Of a stretch of DNA of 64,000 nucleotides, positions 1 through 18,169 are shown in pieces. Position numbers and translations under genes: made by a program. The stretch spans positions 500,728 through 564,727 of the forward strand of contig JAQFVV010006646.1 of assembly GCA_028023455.1 (NCBI GenBank), given 5' to 3'. This DNA comes from Epiperipatus broadwayi (Eukaryota > Onychophora > Udeonychophora > Euonychophora > Peripatidae). Positions within the stretch are counted from its first letter, which is position 1. Every line of letters begins with the position of its first letter. Under the pieces are notes generated by a model. It searched no databases. It was not told the DNA's origin and saw only the letters and a list, made by a program, of their open reading frames with translations.

Positions 1-142
1 AAGATAATAAAAAATAAGAATAAGCCACTGCCAGATTAACAATATGCAAAAATATTTATTTTCACATATATAAAATTTAGAATTATTTTAATCTAATTTC
101 TACTTTAGAATTTAATTTATATTTGTACTTTTTCTTCTATAA

Positions 143-762
143 GTTCGCACAGATGAATTTATTAATATTTTATTAAAGTGTCGAGTATGGATAGACTACA
201 TAGATTGCATTTGAAAAAAAAAATCTATCCTTTATTTAACCTTAGATCAAAAATTCACATTCAAACTAACGCCGATTTATCTGATATATTGATGTATTCA
301 ATGCAGCATAAATATGACAAGACAATGCCATACTGTCAGGAATGCACATCTGAACAGCATAATTATAGAGAAGAAATTGTCACTTGGTGAGTACAGGAAT
401 GTCACATCTATCTGGTGAGAAGAACAATAAAAAAGATACTCCATAGGAAGGGATTGCAGTCCTTTTTTCCATCTTACTATCCCATTCCATAGGCTAAAGG
501 GGTAATCCAAGGAGCAGGGAATACTGTCTGCTTCCAATGGTCAGTGAGAAATGGAACTTACTTTGCTCAAGTGTGGCATATAATATGATCCTGCATGTAG
601 TGGATCTTCATGCTACATTTATTAATTACACCAATACATCCAATCCATTGACCCAATTTAACTATGAAACAAATAATCCAAGATCAACTTCCCTTAATTA
701 AATTAATATAACTTTACAAATCTATGCAGCCATTCATGTCTGACTTAAATTTAACATTTATT
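143..762 (+). repeat. Dispersed repeat family, diverged copy A
   Basis: This segment is a clearly diverged copy of the sequence flanking the palindrome turn (40210-40755, same orientation; 39527-40075, inverted). Shared landmarks, in order, are GTCGAGTATG, a block around GAATGT.ACATCTGAACA, ACTCCATAGGAA, a block around TCCATTGA.CCAATT, and CCTTAATATAACTTTACAAA. The motif GTTCGCACAGAT precedes the shared block here but follows it at 40741, so the element edges are unsure. The small open frames inside are interrupted differently in each copy and look non-coding. The class is unknown; I see no tRNA promoter boxes and no reverse transcriptase or transposase. Confidence 0.65.
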
Positions 763-991
763 AAAAATTTAGTTTAACAAAAAAAAATCATAATAAAAAC
801 TTAAAAGAATGGAAAAAAAAGCTTAATGGAAATTATTTTTAAAAAATTCATTCAATAAAATTAATTATTAATAAATAATTTACATTGGTCAGATAGGAAA
901 TTCTATTTATATTAAATACTGAAAAAGTTTTGGAATTAAAGTTCTAAACTGTTTTAAAATACTGGAAAGTTTTAGAATTAATATTCATTAG

Positions 992-2487
<1,496 letters not shown>

Positions 2488-2489
2488 AA

Positions 2490-2800
2490 GTGTATACAAC
2501 ATTTAACAATTCATTCGAATATATTTCAATATTTTTGTCTTTATCTGATAATTATTTGCAAAAGCTATTGCTTCTAAATAAGTTAGTCTTCAAAGCCCAC
2601 CATTTGAAAATATTGCAAATTGAAAAGTTAATAACAAAAGAAAAAATAAAAGAAGCTATGCTAAAGTATAAATATGACTTAATTAACAGGCAAACAGCAA
2701 ATCTAAGATCACGGAATAGTGGAAAGGATAGCCTTTCAAAATGTTAGTTGACAAAGACTACAAGGATAGTCAAAAGTGCTTCTAAGTGGATATTTAAAAA
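2490..2800 (+). pseudogene. Penelope-like element 3' fragment (end of GIY-YIG endonuclease plus terminal repeat)
   Basis: A frame at 2490-2747 encodes about 85 residues. Its second half, with the string EKIKEAMLKYKYDLIN, aligns by eye with the end of the GIY-YIG endonuclease in the PLE at 17.1-18.1 kb (KIKEAMLISRNCQILIN). Just downstream, TAGTTGACAAAGACTACAA and the following AAAGTGCTTCTAA match the terminal repeat of that element. Penelope-like elements encode a reverse transcriptase fused to a C-terminal GIY-YIG nuclease used for target cleavage. The GIY-YIG catalytic N-terminal half is missing, so this is a dead fragment. Family assignment rests on similarity to the better preserved copies in this window. 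Confidence 0.6.
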
Positions 2801-2879
2801 ATATATATATGATAACAGTATTTATAAATATTCAATTATATAATTACATATTGCTTTGAAAAAAGTACAAACATTGAAT

Positions 2880-6374
<3,495 letters not shown>

Positions 6375-6460
<86 letters not shown>
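6375..6460. repeat. (AT)n microsatellite
   Basis: Pure AT run at the presumed 5' side of the RTE LINE. Confidence 0.95.
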
Positions 6461-6463
<3 letters not shown>

Positions 6464-6629
6464 TTAAAAATCTGATGATGAAAACTCCAAATCCCATACT
6501 GATACTAAGGAGATTATTGCCATGCCCATGTTGACCTGAAGTCACTCTGACCCTCATGTAGCTAGGACAGTATCCATTATAAAATCCATATAAGAGGGAT
6601 GGACAGGATACAAGCTTAATATGTAAATA

Positions 6630-7009
6630 TTTGAAACCAGGCACTCTTCACAAACCTGGGAGCTTAATTGTAAGTATAGTGGATTTTCAATGATATGGAT
6701 GGCTGAAAAGTTGGAGGTTACAGTGGATTGAAGCCTGTCCATTAAAGTTTGAAGGTTTGCTATCTTAATATAAACTGAGCTTTGATTATATATATGTGAG
6801 AGAGATGATACTCTGGACCAACTGATGAGTGCTGCTTTAACACGAAAGTTCATATAATGATGATTATTAATCTTTTCTACATGTGTATGGTCATGTGTAT
6901 CAGTTGTAAAGGATAGTGTGGATAGTTGAAGGGTGATTGAAAATCCATGTTCAAAGCCACTATACTTACAATTAAGCTCCCAGGTTTGTGAAGAGTGCCT
7001 GGTTTCAAA
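6630..7009. repeat. Fold-back element with about 60-bp inverted repeats
   Basis: The block at 6630-6690 (contains AAACCAGGCACTCTTCACAA and GCTTAATTGTAAGTATAGTGG) returns inverted at 6936-7009 with an extra 10 or so bases in the second arm. The loop (6691-6935) holds CTGATGA at 6822-6828, then GTG...CAC and CGAAAG, a loose hammerhead-like arrangement. There is no coding capacity. It could be a MITE-type DNA element or the paired termini of a short retroelement. The outer side runs into (AT)n, into which the LTR element is inserted. Confidence 0.7.
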
Positions 7010-7028
7010 TATATATATATATATATAT

Positions 7029-8466
7029 TGTAACGTTTTTCGATTACTAGGCCTCTATACGCCTCAAATGTAGATTTGAGCATGAGTTGATCAAACTGTA
7101 TCAACATAAAAAAGAAGTTGTATTTAAATTCTTAACACAGCTATTTTTCCTGATCAACTTCGGCCTAGAATGATTACCGGGTACAATCGTGAGCAGAACC
7201 AGTTTTTAATTTCTACTTGAGGGCGCCAGAGTTGTTAGACCCACTGAGACTGCGCCAAATATTGTAGCCCGTAAGGTAATATTTATACGATCTAACAAAC
7301 TTTTTAATAAAAAAAATTCCCCAATTTTTTTTAATTAATGGAAAAAAAATATTTTCAAAAAAAAAATTTTTTATATCCCCATCTAAGTTAAATAACTAAA
7401 GGTAAAAAAAATTACATAGAATAGTATTAATTTTTGACATGTACAATGAAAGTGAAGTTAATAATAAAGATTTATTATAACTCGTCAAACATTCAATAAT
7501 TATGATTAAGACAGACATTACAATGTTGGAAAAGATTGTGCATATGAATTCATTAATCTAGTCAAATATTGGAGTATTAATTATTTAGTCTGATTTTCTG
7601 TAGCAACCTTTTGGTTCATTTCTCAGTTCGTAAATCTTCTGATCCAAGAAAATTTTATGGGATAATATTTCAATTCAATTCATTATTTATAAAGCTTTAT
7701 GTAAAAAAAAATTTATGTACATTTACTTACCGGTAAGTTAACATTAAGTAAGTCATCGATCTTCCTGACGTACAATTCAGTTAGTGAGTAGTCCACAGTA
7801 GTTGTTTTTCTTTTAGTTTTATTTCCGAATCTCCAATCTAATTTAGGTAGCCAGATGATGATCTAGGTGACTTTTCCGAGAGAAAGTGTCGGCAAACGAT
7901 AGCGCTCTACTCACTCATGGCGAGCGATTTCAGTTTGTATCTAAGTGGACACATTTTATTAAAAGAATAAGAAGCACTTCAAATTGCTCAGCACTATTGG
8001 AACAATAAGATAAAAAGAGACTCCTTTTCAAATCTGTCCGCTCCTTTTATACTCTTCGATTCTTTTTAGAAGCTCTATGCACGTTCTTTCTTTTTCTTTG
8101 TTCCACTTTATAAACTTCTACATTCTTCTCCTTTTCTTTTTTACAAAGTCTGTTTTCCGCTAAGAATTTCGCCATTTTTAATTACCATCAGAAAATTGTT
8201 TCAGATACCAATCTTTCGCCTTTTGAAATTTTCTTTCGCTATTTTAATCAATGATTCAATATGCACTTTCCAACATTGAATTTATTTTGTTAACTTATTT
8301 AAAAAAAAAACTAAACTTTCACTGTATGTTTTTTTTCTCTTTTCAAAACATTATGCTAAAACAAATAAAGACACGTGTTCGCTTTCTTTCTTTCCTCTCT
8401 CTTTTTTTTTTTATAATACCTAATATCAAAAAGTAATTTGTACTTTATATATAAATAAATGGTACA
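7029..8466 (-). repeat. 3' LTR of the Gypsy-type element
   Basis: 1438 bp. It matches 10537-11892 over nearly its full length, from TGTAACGTTTTTCG through GCATGAGTTGATCAAACTG to AAATGGTACA. It includes an extra A/T-rich block at 7279-7368. The adjoining internal sequence (8467-8490) has no clear polypurine tract on the coding strand. Confidence 0.88.
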
Positions 8467-8973
8467 ATACCACCGGGGCAGGGGAATGAGAATAAAATGT
8501 AGGTTTAAACTAATTTTATTCTTAGAAGTCTTCATGCCCATATTCGTGTGCTTTGTTTTATTATCGCGCTAATATATTGTGTGAACCCATTCCTGACGAC
8601 GTTCGACGGGAATGTAAAATATTTCCACATTCATCTGTGTCCTCTCTGCTAATCATAATAGTAACGCTAAAGACCCCAAGTTATAAGCACAAAAGAGCGT
8701 TGCTCATCAAGTTTTGAGTCTAACAGGCTCGTGGCAACCTGGTCTGTCCTCCCCAATATCAGGATCTCTACTAGAAATAGACTGATGAGCGTTTAAAGAC
8801 GGTCTTATGTTACATACTGCATACTAGGACTTGGGGGTATGCTTTTTTCCCTCTTTAGTGACCGTCTACCCGGTCAAATACTTGTGACTTACGTTCACAC
8901 CAGCCATATCATTATTTCTTTTCGTTTTTTCCGAGGGGACATCCGAGATCTGCAGGGTGTTATCCAGCCCACT
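8467..8973 (-). other. 3' internal region of the LTR element, no pol recognised
   Basis: This lies between the 3' LTR and the end of gag, where pol would be expected. The minus strand is interrupted by stops and I see none of the protease, RT or integrase motifs. A 138-codon plus-strand frame (8839-9255) overlaps the gag region antisense and is judged a shadow. Confidence 0.5.
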
Positions 8974-10076
8974 CTATCTCTCAATGTTATCTATCACTAT
9001 AACTGGTTGATGGCGGAGGTGACAAGGATCGAACCCCCCTCTCTGTATTGCTCGCACCAGTCTCTCCATTTTAGTATCAAGGTCTTCTCTCTTGTATTTA
9101 TTTTCACTCCTAACTTTTTGTCTATTTCTGGAGGTTTTGCACGGATTACCATTCCCTTTATTCTTAGTTGGGGACCCCTTATTTTTCCTTTGATTTCCAG
9201 CAATATTAGTCAACACTATAGTGTTCAGTTGTATCTGACCCTTCTGGTTCGGTAATTTGTCGAAGTGTTTAGGACTCGTCTCTTCTCCAGTGTTGTCATT
9301 CTCGAAAGCACTAAGCAATTCTGCCATTCTCTTTACTGTCTCACATCCGGTACTTACCAACAGATGCCCTACTGGATCGGGAAAATTTTTTCTCCGCGTA
9401 ATCTTGATAATCTGTTTTTCTGTTAATTTGCACTCCATCAGCACTCGTAGTTGCACCACTTGTTTCCAAAAAAATGGTACATAACACTCTTCTGTTCTGC
9501 ATTTCTCGTGCACCACTTTATTCTTAATTTGTTCTTGGTGGTCCCTCGTTCCAATAGCATTTGATTAATATTTGACCATACTGTGTAAAGGTTATTCGGT
9601 TTCTTAAACAAAGATTCCCACCAAGCTTGCGCCGTCCCTTGTAAATGATAACTGTCAGCGTTAGTTTAACTTCCGACATGGGGTTTATCGCGAAGTACCC
9701 CTGCAGGCTGTTTAAGTGTTCCATCGGTGATTCTCCATCTTGACCATGGAAAATTTTTAATTTCAGAAAGGGGTTTACTGCACTCGGCACATTTTCTCTA
9801 TTTTCTATGAATTTTATCTCTTTGCTTTCTTGTTTATCGGATCTCAATTCTACCACTTCTGTGCTCTGTGACCCTTAGCTAGTTTCTCATCTACTACCTT
9901 TATTAACTCTTCTCTTTTCATTTCTTTAATCTCTACCCTTATTTCTTCTTTCACTTCTCTGACCATCTCTGCCATTTCTTTTTTATCTCTTCTTTGAATT
10001 CTGTCATGCATTCGTATGATCGTTTTTTTATTAAGGGTTCCAAACCCTCTTTTAATTCTTCCGCGCCTTCTGCCAT
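8974..10076 (-). pseudogene. Ty3/Gypsy-type gag, frameshifted
   Basis: Minus-strand gag in several frame segments: an N-terminal Glu/Lys-rich, probably coiled-coil start (from 10076), a segment at 9856-9524, and a segment at 9516-8974. The middle contains FHGQDGESPMEHL (around 9750-9710) and, shifted by one frame, LQGTAQAWWESLF (around 9645-9607). Together they are the typical capsid-domain signature of Gypsy gag. Gag forms the particle that packages element RNA. The last segment is Lys/Arg-rich, as expected for a nucleic-acid-binding end, but I see no CCHC zinc knuckle. At least three indels break the frame; some may be homopolymer read errors rather than true decay. Confidence 0.7.
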
Positions 10077-10517
10077 ATTTTGTGTATTTTTATTACTTCG
10101 TCAATTTCATATATGGCAGTGTTGCTTAGTTTTGGCTACAGTAAACAAAATCTTAACACTATCAATTTTTACGATATAAATATAATATTTTATTTTGCTT
10201 TGCTAATAAATTCGTTCATCGACACCCCTCTCTTTTATCACCCTATAATCTCCCGTCCCCCTCTACCTTTACCGTCATTTCTTACCTTTGATCGGTTTTA
10301 TTTATTATTTAATAATTTATAAGATATTATTTCTTTCAATATGAGTCCTTATTTAAAATCCTACTCTAAAAAAAACTTTTGTAATCGTACGCAATAACTT
10401 TTTAGACTTGCGCACTATTTGTGGTTATATTTATTTTCTGGCTACGGACATTAAATTCTCAATTTTATGCTGTTTTTAAATTTTCTCAGGTCGTGGTTTT
10501 TTTTTTCTTTTCGTAAG

Positions 10518-10535
10518 CCTCGAGTTGGGTCGCCA
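10518..10535 (-). promoter_or_regulatory. Primer binding site of the LTR element
   Basis: On the minus strand, one base after the 5' LTR end (GTTACA), the sequence reads TGGCGACCCAACTCGAGG. A TGGCGACC-type start directly after the LTR is a common tRNA primer site in invertebrate Gypsy elements. It fixes the element's orientation and agrees with the gag strand. Which tRNA primes is not determined. Confidence 0.65.
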
Positions 10536-10536
10536 T

Positions 10537-11999
<1,463 letters not shown>

Positions 12000-12118
12000 C
12001 AGACAGAACAATTAGCACTTGGATATATCTATCAGATATATCAACAATCAGCTGGTTCGATCACAATGTATGACCAACTTATACAAAGTTTATATGTGAT
12101 GGTACACCTATCTATCAA

Positions 12119-12250
12119 GCCCCAAACTTTGCTGGTGCCAGATATAACGGATGGAATGATGACCACTAGCCCCAACAGTTGATGACACCAGATATAATGT
12201 ATGGAATGATTACAACTAATCCCAAACATTGCAAACACCAGATGTAATAC
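12119..12250 (+). repeat. 50-bp tandem repeat, about 2.6 copies
   Basis: Units start at about 12119, 12169 and 12219. Each reads CCCAA-C-TTG, then CACCAGATATAA or similar, then ATGGAATGAT. Units differ by several substitutions and the third is truncated. Function unknown. Confidence 0.75.
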
Positions 12251-14919
12251 TACTATGCAGATGTAGCAATATGGTGAAGGGATAAGTTAATATGCTCTAA
12301 TTTATTACACCTAATAAAACAACCTACAGAGACCTACCAGGCTTAGAAAGGAAAAAAAAGTTGCATCCAATTATGTTCTGACTTTGGGGCATCTGATAAA
12401 GTGCTATTGAGAACCCAATGAATTGCTTAACCAATGATTGCATAGCATTTAATTGACTAACTCTATCCCCATTTAATAATATTAAATGCAATTTAGGTTA
12501 GTTCATCCACTTTCTTTTTTAAATTCCGATATGCCCTAATATTCAATCCCAGAGAGAATATTGCTTTTAACTCCATTAGCAGGTATGAACAGTTATACAC
12601 AGCAACTCCTGCACCTATATATAGGTTATAACTAGCATTTATTATATTTGTTTTATTTTCAAGCTTTTATATAATAAGAAAAATAGATGTGTGTGCATGT
12701 ATAATTATTTATAAATTGTGGAATGTCAGGACAACTCAATAAACCAGAGACTGGAATAATATAAACTCTCAAACATTTATTAACAATAATAAATATCAAG
12801 TATAACAACAATAGTAATGATAAAAAATAATAAAAAAATATAATAATCATCATATGTACATGTGTCACAAGTGAACCTCTACCATCTTACTAATTAATTA
12901 TCCTCTAGATTCAACCCTTATACTCCATGGTAGAAATCCACCTACATCACTCATTCTCTACAAGTCATAATTATATAGAAAAATCGACTTTAGTTATTTA
13001 ATATAATTGAGATGCTGGCTAGCTAAATTATATATTTACAAATTTTAATCTAATTAACAAGTTTCCCCAATTTATATATATATGATAGAGACAGATCCCC
13101 AGTTGATTAGTCAAACATACTGGAAAATATACGTACATGGTTAATCACAAAATAAAACTTATATTATGTATTCTGTATGTGTTGTAATTTAACGTATATA
13201 TAAATTTAGAGAATCATACCTCAATATTTATGTGACAACCTGATGTGAAGCATGTGGCTATACCTAAATTTTATTTATAATGAAAATATAAAAAATATCA
13301 AAATGAATAATTCCCCCTTTTCTTCTTTGCTAATTCTGAAAAATGTGGCTTCAGCATCAGAGTGTGAAAATATAATAGATAATATGAATAAAAAATAAAT
13401 AAACAAACAAAACTTTACGATATTGATTCTTTGATTAGAAATTGTAATTGAAACAAAGTTCATAAAAATCATTTTAATAAAAGTAGTAGTAGCTGATAGG
13501 TAGGCAAGTTGTTCTTTAAAGCAGTTTAAATTAATAAATCATTCTCCTTAGCAAGGATAGATAGGACAATGGTGTCTCCTGTAGTTGTGTTTAAGGGTAA
13601 ACATCTTGATCCTCATTTGATTCATCATAAAGTATTCCAATCCTTGTTTACTTTGGACTGAGGGCATCTTCTTGTATGTTTACAATAAAGTAGAAATATA
13701 GATATAATGCAGCTGGTGGGAAATACCATGACATACAATAACATGTTTTGCTCTAGCCCATTTTCATATTAAAGTACAATTTAATAATTATTTATAATCA
13801 TATATTTTTATTGAATAGTATTGAAGCGCTTACATATATATTAAGAAAATTATTTCATTTTCTTTTTCTTTTCAATTTTCAGCAAAATTTAATTCTCATT
13901 ATTGTTTTTGAAAAGATTTAAAATATTCAAATTTACCCCAACAACTATTAAAAACACGATTTAATTATTTAAGAATTTATCTATTATTCTTACTTCTTAT
14001 TTCACTTTCTTTTCTTTGAATTTGATAAACTTTTGATATAGCATTTGACTTTTAAAATGTTTATAATTTAATTAAAAAGAAAAGTAAAACTCCATTTAGC
14101 ATTCTAAATTTTATTTTTAATCTTTGTCTTTTGTTACAGGAGCTATAACAATAAGAAAAACAATTTGTAAACAGTCTTTTGTTTTTATACATTTCATGCA
14201 CGTAGATTTCCAGGAACACTGATATCTTTAACTGCCTATTGTTTAAATACATTTAGATTTATTATAAATAAAAAAAATGAAATAATAAAATCAGTTTTAT
14301 TTTCACACATATGTACCAACCTAATTAACTTCAGGTCATCCCACATTCATTTAACTATTAATTAATATTCAATTTTAAATTTAAAAAATATATATATACA
14401 TTACAGTTTATTTAAACAAATAGTTTTATATATATATATAATATTACTTTCTAAAATATTGATCGTATTTTATTTATTATAACTTAGTAATTTATTGTGT
14501 ATTATATGTATATAGGTAATAATAACAACAAATAATAATCTTCCCACTATTAATATAAATTCCAAATGAATTGGGTTTAATAAATATGCTTGAACTTTTT
14601 AGGAATGTGTGCATTGTAAGCTACCCTTTACAATATATATATATAAATTAAGGAATTGTGGGAAAATTGATGTATGACATAATTGTTTTTGTAGACATTT
14701 ATAATGTTTTTTTGTAACTAAATTTGAATATAGTTGATTACGACTACTTAGATAGTTGAAAGTACTTCTATTAAATTATAGTAGATATTTGTTTTTAAAA
14801 TATTATTTACTGTATTAATTATTGTATTGTTTTTTGAAGAATTATATATATTTGTTTATAATTGGAATACAGATATTGATTACTAATTTATATATATTAG
14901 ATCATTAATAAAGATAGTA
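12251..14919. other. AT-rich interval without recognisable gene
   Basis: Only short frames rich in Ile, Phe, Asn and Lys occur on either strand. I see no domain, RNA gene or repeat pair beyond short AT runs (for example 14430-14442). Confidence 0.55.
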
Positions 14920-14990
14920 TTCTACCTTTATTGTTAAAAGGAGGTTGCTTTGACAACTGTTTGGAAATTGGTGATTGTTATTGATTAAAA
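14920..14990 (+). repeat. Short dispersed repeat, first copy
   Basis: CCTTTATTGTTAA, then TTGCTTTGACAAC, then GTTTGGAAATTG and TGATTGTTATT recur in the same order and orientation at 16170-16235. The class of element is unknown. Confidence 0.65.
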
Positions 14991-16169
14991 TATGTATTTA
15001 TTAAAACTAAAATTAGTTGCTCTTTGATAAACAGGAATCTGACTAAAAATGCAATTACATAAAAAAAATTTAATTAGAAAAATACCAATATAATTACTAA
15101 GTTATAATTACACTGATTAATTAAAAAACTACCCTGATCTTACGGAATTTAGAATTACTCCACAAAATCAAAGAAAGCAAACAGATAAAAGGGTAAATAG
15201 TTGAAAAGAAGAGTTAGTGCATTCTGGAGAATCTTCAAGAGCTAGAGCTACAAGTAAGCGTTGTGGGAATTATAAAAGCCCATGATCTTGGTTCGGGATG
15301 GTTAAGCAAGGCAATTATTTTTGTTTATAGATCTCCCCAATCTTACTATTAGTTGAAATGCCTTAAGAGTCATTATAGGTTTCAAGTTGCTTAGATTGCG
15401 AAGGTAATAGTTTATACCTTATATTTATTAATGAGGGATTTAGGTCAGAAAAGCTTTATATGCTCAGAATTATAGTCGGTTATTATGTCTTATTGTGTGT
15501 ACATATTATCTCTTACTAACATAGCTTGGCATGGACTGCCTCAATAATATTTATATATATCATCATATGTGTAACCTGGAACTGTTGAGAACTTTATAGT
15601 TGTGTGTATATATATGAGTTAAGCACCTATGTTTAGAACAACATTTTACCACATTAGATTCATCATCTCATGTTAATTGTATCTATAATTTGCATGTGTA
15701 TACATTCAGACATACCATCAGATGATAAATTGTTAACCTCACTATAAACCATATGCTTAATATATGCTTTATGAATGAATTTAGTCTTACATAAACCTGT
15801 ATTATGAATTGTCATTTCTAGCTATAAACTTTTTAGTGAATTAATATTCATATGCTATAATTGACGAATCAATATACAGCATATTGATAATAGGATTGTG
15901 TATGTGTTGACTAGGATTTAATGATTATTTATAAACCCATTTAGTCTTAAGCGTTATTTCACTTATCATTTAAGTAATAGTTTGGGTGTAAATTAAATTT
16001 ATAATTGCATTTTGTAATGTTATAATTGACTTTCTATTGGTCTTCATTCAGAATAGGTTTTATTTACCTGTTTAAAAAGATTTACTAAAACTTCCTTCTA
16101 TCAATAATTTCAAGTTCTGTGGGCAAGTTTCAATATTCAATGTCTATTTAAGTATAGTAGAGACGGTCA
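14991..16169. other. AT-rich interval without recognisable gene
   Basis: Nothing supported on either strand. A partial echo of the flanking short repeat (GATTGTGTATGTGTTGA) occurs near 15895. Confidence 0.5.
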
Positions 16170-16235
16170 ATCACCTTTATTGTTAAGAAAAAGTTTGCTT
16201 TGACAACAGTTTGGAAATTGATGATTGTTATTAAT
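16170..16235 (+). repeat. Short dispersed repeat, second copy
   Basis: Direct-orientation partner of 14920-14990, with several mismatches. It ends about 140 bp before the palindrome arm begins. Confidence 0.65.
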
Positions 16236-17003
16236 ATTGGGATTGTGTAAATGTTGATTGGTTACTAATTATTATTAACAAATTGTATATGTTTTTGAAA
16301 AATACGCTCTTGTGCAAAGTTACTGAATTCCAGGGTTTAATAACATTTACTGAGATGGTTTCTAGATTCTTATGAAGCATTCCCGATAACTTGTTTTTCA
16401 TAAGAAACCTTATCAGACATAGCAATAATCAGTGTTTTTTTTCATATACAAACTTTTGAAACGATTTAAAAAATTTTCATGTGATAGTACAATTAAAATT
16501 ATTCATTATATTTTGATATTCGTCTTTAATTATTTCATTAGTTATGATATTGCTTTCATTTACTACAACAGTTTGCTCATTTTCTGAAAACTCTGTATTA
16601 AAAAATACATTAAATTTTTTTGGATTATTTCAACTGCATTTTAAAATCTCTCAATATTATTTTTAAAAACAAAAACAATAGTTTTTACTTCATTTTCTAT
16701 TTTTTTGTATTAAGTTTAATAGATTTGCTGTAGTATATTTATGTAGATAATAGTAGATTCATTTATTATTATTTTTATTAAGAATTGGGGCTAAACTAGA
16801 ATTTTTTGATATTCAGCTATATCTGCAGATGATTGTTTATTACCATTTTCTGCTTAACATTGACAATGGAAGTTTATTTTTGCATTTTTAAACAAATTTA
16901 AATTGCTCTTTACTATGTTGACATTTAATTATTTTAAAGTTTATATAAGTACTTTTAGCCAAAGAAACAGCTTACCAGATAGAGTAGAATTCAACTGTTT
17001 ATG

Positions 17004-17007
<4 letters not shown>

Positions 17008-17046
<39 letters not shown>

Positions 17047-17047
17047 A

Positions 17048-17127
<80 letters not shown>
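17008..17127. repeat. Compound (AT)n microsatellite
   Basis: Two AT runs (17008-17043 and 17052-17127) are separated by CAAAACAA. The right one abuts the inverted terminal repeat of the PLE. Confidence 0.93.
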
Positions 17128-17130
<3 letters not shown>

Positions 17131-18078
17131 AAATACAGTACAATTTATATAAATTTTATTCTTTTAGAAGTACTTTCAACTATACACTTTGTAGTCTTTA
17201 TCAACTATATAACATTGAATAATCAAAACAAGACAACCTTAAACAATACCAAATCATTCTTATTTCGAAATGAAAAATTATGCAAATATTCTAGTGATAA
17301 AATTAAAAATGTACATTTATTTGTTAATGAATTATTGAAAATTGGTTATTATAAAAATGTTATTGCTAATATTATTAAAGGATTTAAAAGAAATGAACAT
17401 TATAATAAAATTAAAAATAAAAAAATGAAAATAAAATGGATTTCAATGCCATTTATATCAGATGAGCAGGTCAAGTTTATGAGAAAAATTTATAGTGGTT
17501 TGTGTCATATTGCTTTTTTCTCTACAAATAACATAAATAGATTACTTAATAATTCTAAAATTCAAAATTCAAAGTTTAATCAAAATTCTATTATATATAT
17601 AGATTGATATGTGGATGTGGCATACAATACATTGGTGAATCTAAATGTACATTTGAGAAGAGAATAAAAGAGCATATGCTTTTATATAATAGAATTCTAA
17701 AAGAGAATTAATCTGGAACAGATGTAAATAAACCTTCATCATCTGTTATATTTAATCATAATAAATATTGTCAATATGGATTTAAATTTGATTATAAAAA
17801 TATGAAAATTATTCAAATTGAACGTTGTCATGATAAACGTAAAATAAAAGAGGCTATGTTGATTTCAAGAAATTGTCAAATATTAATAAATTGCCAGTCA
17901 TCAAATATTAAGATAACAGAATTGTGGAAAATCTGAATTGAACTATGGGTATTGTTTAAGGTTGTCTCATTTTGATTATTCAACGTTATATAGTTGATAA
18001 AAACTACAAAGTGTATAGTCGAAAGTACTTTCAAAAGAATATAATTTCTGTAAATTGTACTGTATTTTGACATATATA
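17128..18078 (+). mobile_element. 5'-truncated Penelope-like element with inverted terminal repeats
   Basis: A coding remnant (17150-17943) is bracketed by about 125-bp inverted repeats. At 17128-17254, AAATACAGTACAATTTA is followed by CTTTCAACTATACACTTTGT and CAACCTTAAACAATACC; the same blocks return inverted at 17945-18078. AT microsatellites lie outside both ends. Penelope elements carry terminal repeats in direct or inverted arrangement and are often 5' truncated, which fits. The element is about 950 bp against about 3 kb for a complete one. Confidence 0.75.
17150..17943 (+). pseudogene. PLE reverse transcriptase C-terminus plus GIY-YIG endonuclease
   Basis: The open frame up to 17607 ends with ISMPFISDEQVKFMRKIY and then FSTNNINRLLNNSKI. 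This follows the PLE pattern of an IP-F/YI block, a NN-L-LL block, then the nuclease. After a frame change in a TATA run, from 17610 a second frame gives CGCGIQYIGESKCTFEKRI and KEHMLLY, a GIY-YIG nuclease start with the Tyr-Ile-Gly core and conserved Arg. It continues after another interruption to FKFDYKNMKII and KRKIKEAMLISRNCQILIN near 17870-17900. The RT palm and catalytic Asp residues are absent, so the copy is inactive. The Tyr-Ile repeats at the start of the long frame come from the AT microsatellite and are not part of the gene. Confidence 0.78.
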
Positions 18079-18135
18079 TATATATTGATTTGTATATTAC
18101 ATATATTGTGAAACAAATACAGATATCAAACGTTA

Positions 18136-18136
18136 T

Positions 18137-18168
<32 letters not shown>

Positions 18169-18169
18169 T
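18136..18169. repeat. (AC)n(AT)n microsatellite
   Basis: Short compound dinucleotide tract. Its mirror is at about 62173-62203. Confidence 0.9.

Noticed and set aside
8776-8805. CTGATGA followed by GCGTTTAAAGACGG as a hammerhead
   Set aside because: No GAAA strand follows at the right place and no stem I partner is visible.
9026-9050. tRNA-like B box (GGTTCGATCC on the minus strand)
   Set aside because: No matching acceptor, D-arm or anticodon arm; it lies inside the gag coding remnant.
16903-17150. Tyr-Ile-rich N-terminus joined to the PLE frame
   Set aside because: It is the translation of the adjoining (AT)n tract and is out of context for the PLE protein.
17600-17943. GIY-YIG domain as a homing endonuclease or UvrC-type repair enzyme
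   Set aside because: The upstream RT-end motifs and inverted terminal repeats identify a Penelope-like element.
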